A stretch of DNA of 5,298 nucleotides, taken from contig CAAGCE010000270.1 in the NCBI GenBank assembly GCA_900768245.1, positions 1 through 5,298 of the forward strand, in the 5' to 3' direction. Every line of letters begins with the position of its first letter. Position 1 is the stretch's first letter. This document shows, in pieces, positions 5,012 to 5,298 of this stretch. The position numbers and the translations under genes were made by a program. The DNA comes from Oscillospiraceae bacterium (GTDB lineage Bacteria; Bacillota; Clostridia; Oscillospirales; Ruminococcaceae). Below the pieces are notes generated by a model that worked only from the letters and a program-made list of their open reading frames with translations, did no database searches and was not told the origin of the DNA.

Positions 5012-5039
5012 GCCGTACTCGGAGTTTTCCGAGTACGGC
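5012..5039. terminator. Perfect hairpin after the relaxase gene
   Basis: GCCGTACTCGG (5012-5022) and CCGAGTACGGC (5029-5039) form a perfect 11-bp GC-rich stem with loop AGTTTT, starting 7 bp after the relaxase stop. There is no T-run on the plus strand. On the minus strand the following bases read ACTTCTTTTAC, which is moderately T-rich. It may stabilise the 3' end of the mobilization mRNA, or act as a terminator mainly for minus-strand transcription. Confidence 0.6.
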
Positions 5040-5088
5040 GGATGCCCATAAATTAACTGCTCTACAAACTGGAATTTGACGTTCTATT

Positions 5089-5116
5089 AATGCTATTAAA
5101 CCCAATCAATAGCATT
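5089..5116. repeat. 9-bp inverted repeat in the 3' non-coding region
   Basis: AATGCTATT (5089-5097) and AATAGCATT (5108-5116) are exact reverse complements separated by 10 nt. It is AT-rich with no T-run, so termination is unlikely; it could be a protein-binding site. No gene is supported in 5005-5298. Confidence 0.6.
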
Positions 5117-5192
5117 CTTTACAAGTTTGACAAATGGTTCACAGGTCAGATTTTGGGTAGTGTGTGCAGGAACGATACATGTAGCTTGCCGC

Positions 5193-5230
5193 GCAAAACG
5201 CAAAAAATTGACAAGCAAAATGCAAAAAAT
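5193..5230 (+). repeat. Two 16-bp direct repeats at 22-bp spacing
   Basis: GCAAAACGCAAAAAAT (5193-5208) and GCAAAATGCAAAAAAT (5215-5230) differ at one base. The spacer with its flank contains TTGACA (5208-5213), a perfect -35 hexamer, but no -10 is seen 16-18 bp further on, since the next bases enter a terminator stem. Short direct repeats such as these can be recombinase arm sites or regulator sites. The function is unknown. Confidence 0.6.
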
Positions 5231-5273
5231 AACCCTTTTAAGAGCATTTTTACACTCTTAAAAGGGTATTTTT
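5225..5273. terminator. Bidirectional Rho-independent terminator
   Basis: ACCCTTTTAAGAG (5232-5244) pairs perfectly with CTCTTAAAAGGGT (5255-5267) over 13 bp with a 10-nt loop. ATTTTTAT follows on the plus strand, and an A-run (5224-5229) precedes it, giving a T-run for the minus strand. It should stop transcripts from both sides and probably closes the mobilization transcription unit. Confidence 0.85.
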
Positions 5274-5298
5274 ATACTATTTAAAAGATATAATATCA

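Noticed and set aside
4075..5049. 324-aa open frame on the minus strand
   Set aside because: It lies antisense to the well-supported relaxase, has the composition of a shadow frame (rich in F, L, I and H from the reversed K/E codons), and shows no domain.
5090..5284. 64-aa plus-strand frame at the right end
   Set aside because: It runs through the inverted repeat at 5089-5116, the direct repeats and the whole terminator, and has no ribosome binding site.
5208..5294. Promoters from TTGACA at 5208 or TATAAT at 5289
   Set aside because: Neither hexamer has a partner at 16-18 bp; the first leads into a terminator stem.

Overview
The window looks like part of a mobilizable or conjugative element from a low-GC Gram-positive bacterium, most likely a gut-type clostridium (Clostridia/Oscillospirales-like). 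The basis is moderate-to-low GC, strong AGGAGG-type ribosome binding sites, a CCA-encoding tRNA, and a RepA_N-type initiator together with a MobC/MOBP relaxase pair. The family assignments were read from the translated sequence; no database search was run, and the host is an inference.

Layout. Bases 45-120 are a complete tRNA-Asn(GTT). It is followed by a long imperfect hairpin (128-203) and then a very strong Rho-independent terminator (267-315) that ends only 27 bp before the first gene. Five tightly packed plus-strand genes follow (343-2951): a regulator that joins a sigma-region-4-like helix-turn-helix to an RNA polymerase alpha-CTD-like domain; a RepA_N replication initiator; an HTH protein with a leucine-zipper-like tail; an excisionase-like HTH protein; and a small unknown protein. 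The gaps are 14-16 bp or a 4-bp overlap, so these genes are probably one operon. A 206-bp non-coding stretch packed with inverted repeats (2952-3157) is the likely origin of transfer. It leads into mobC (3158-3523) and a MOBP-type relaxase (3532-5004). The last 294 bp hold hairpins, a short direct repeat and a bidirectional terminator, with no convincing gene.

How the parts fit. The rep gene carries a compact origin-like array inside its own coding sequence: five contiguous 23-bp iterons, each with a GACTTC-AA-GAAGTC palindrome or a variant of it, then three AT-rich 15-bp repeats, then a 12-bp inverted repeat. The 23-bp period is not a multiple of three, so the repeats are read in all three frames; this points to selection on the DNA rather than the protein. 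RepA would open the origin, and the HTH/zipper and excisionase-like proteins could regulate or assist. MobC and the relaxase would nick at the inverted-repeat region just upstream of their own genes. The terminator before the first gene leaves no room for an ordinary downstream promoter, so expression of the replication operon may depend on readthrough (attenuation). The sigma4/alpha-CTD fusion is a candidate controller of the element's transcription.

The tRNA-Asn may mark the chromosomal junction of an integrated element, but no integrase and no duplicated tRNA end are visible here, so this is inference. The most interesting items are the in-gene iteron origin, the sigma4/alpha-CTD fusion, the attenuator-like leader and the structured oriT candidate.
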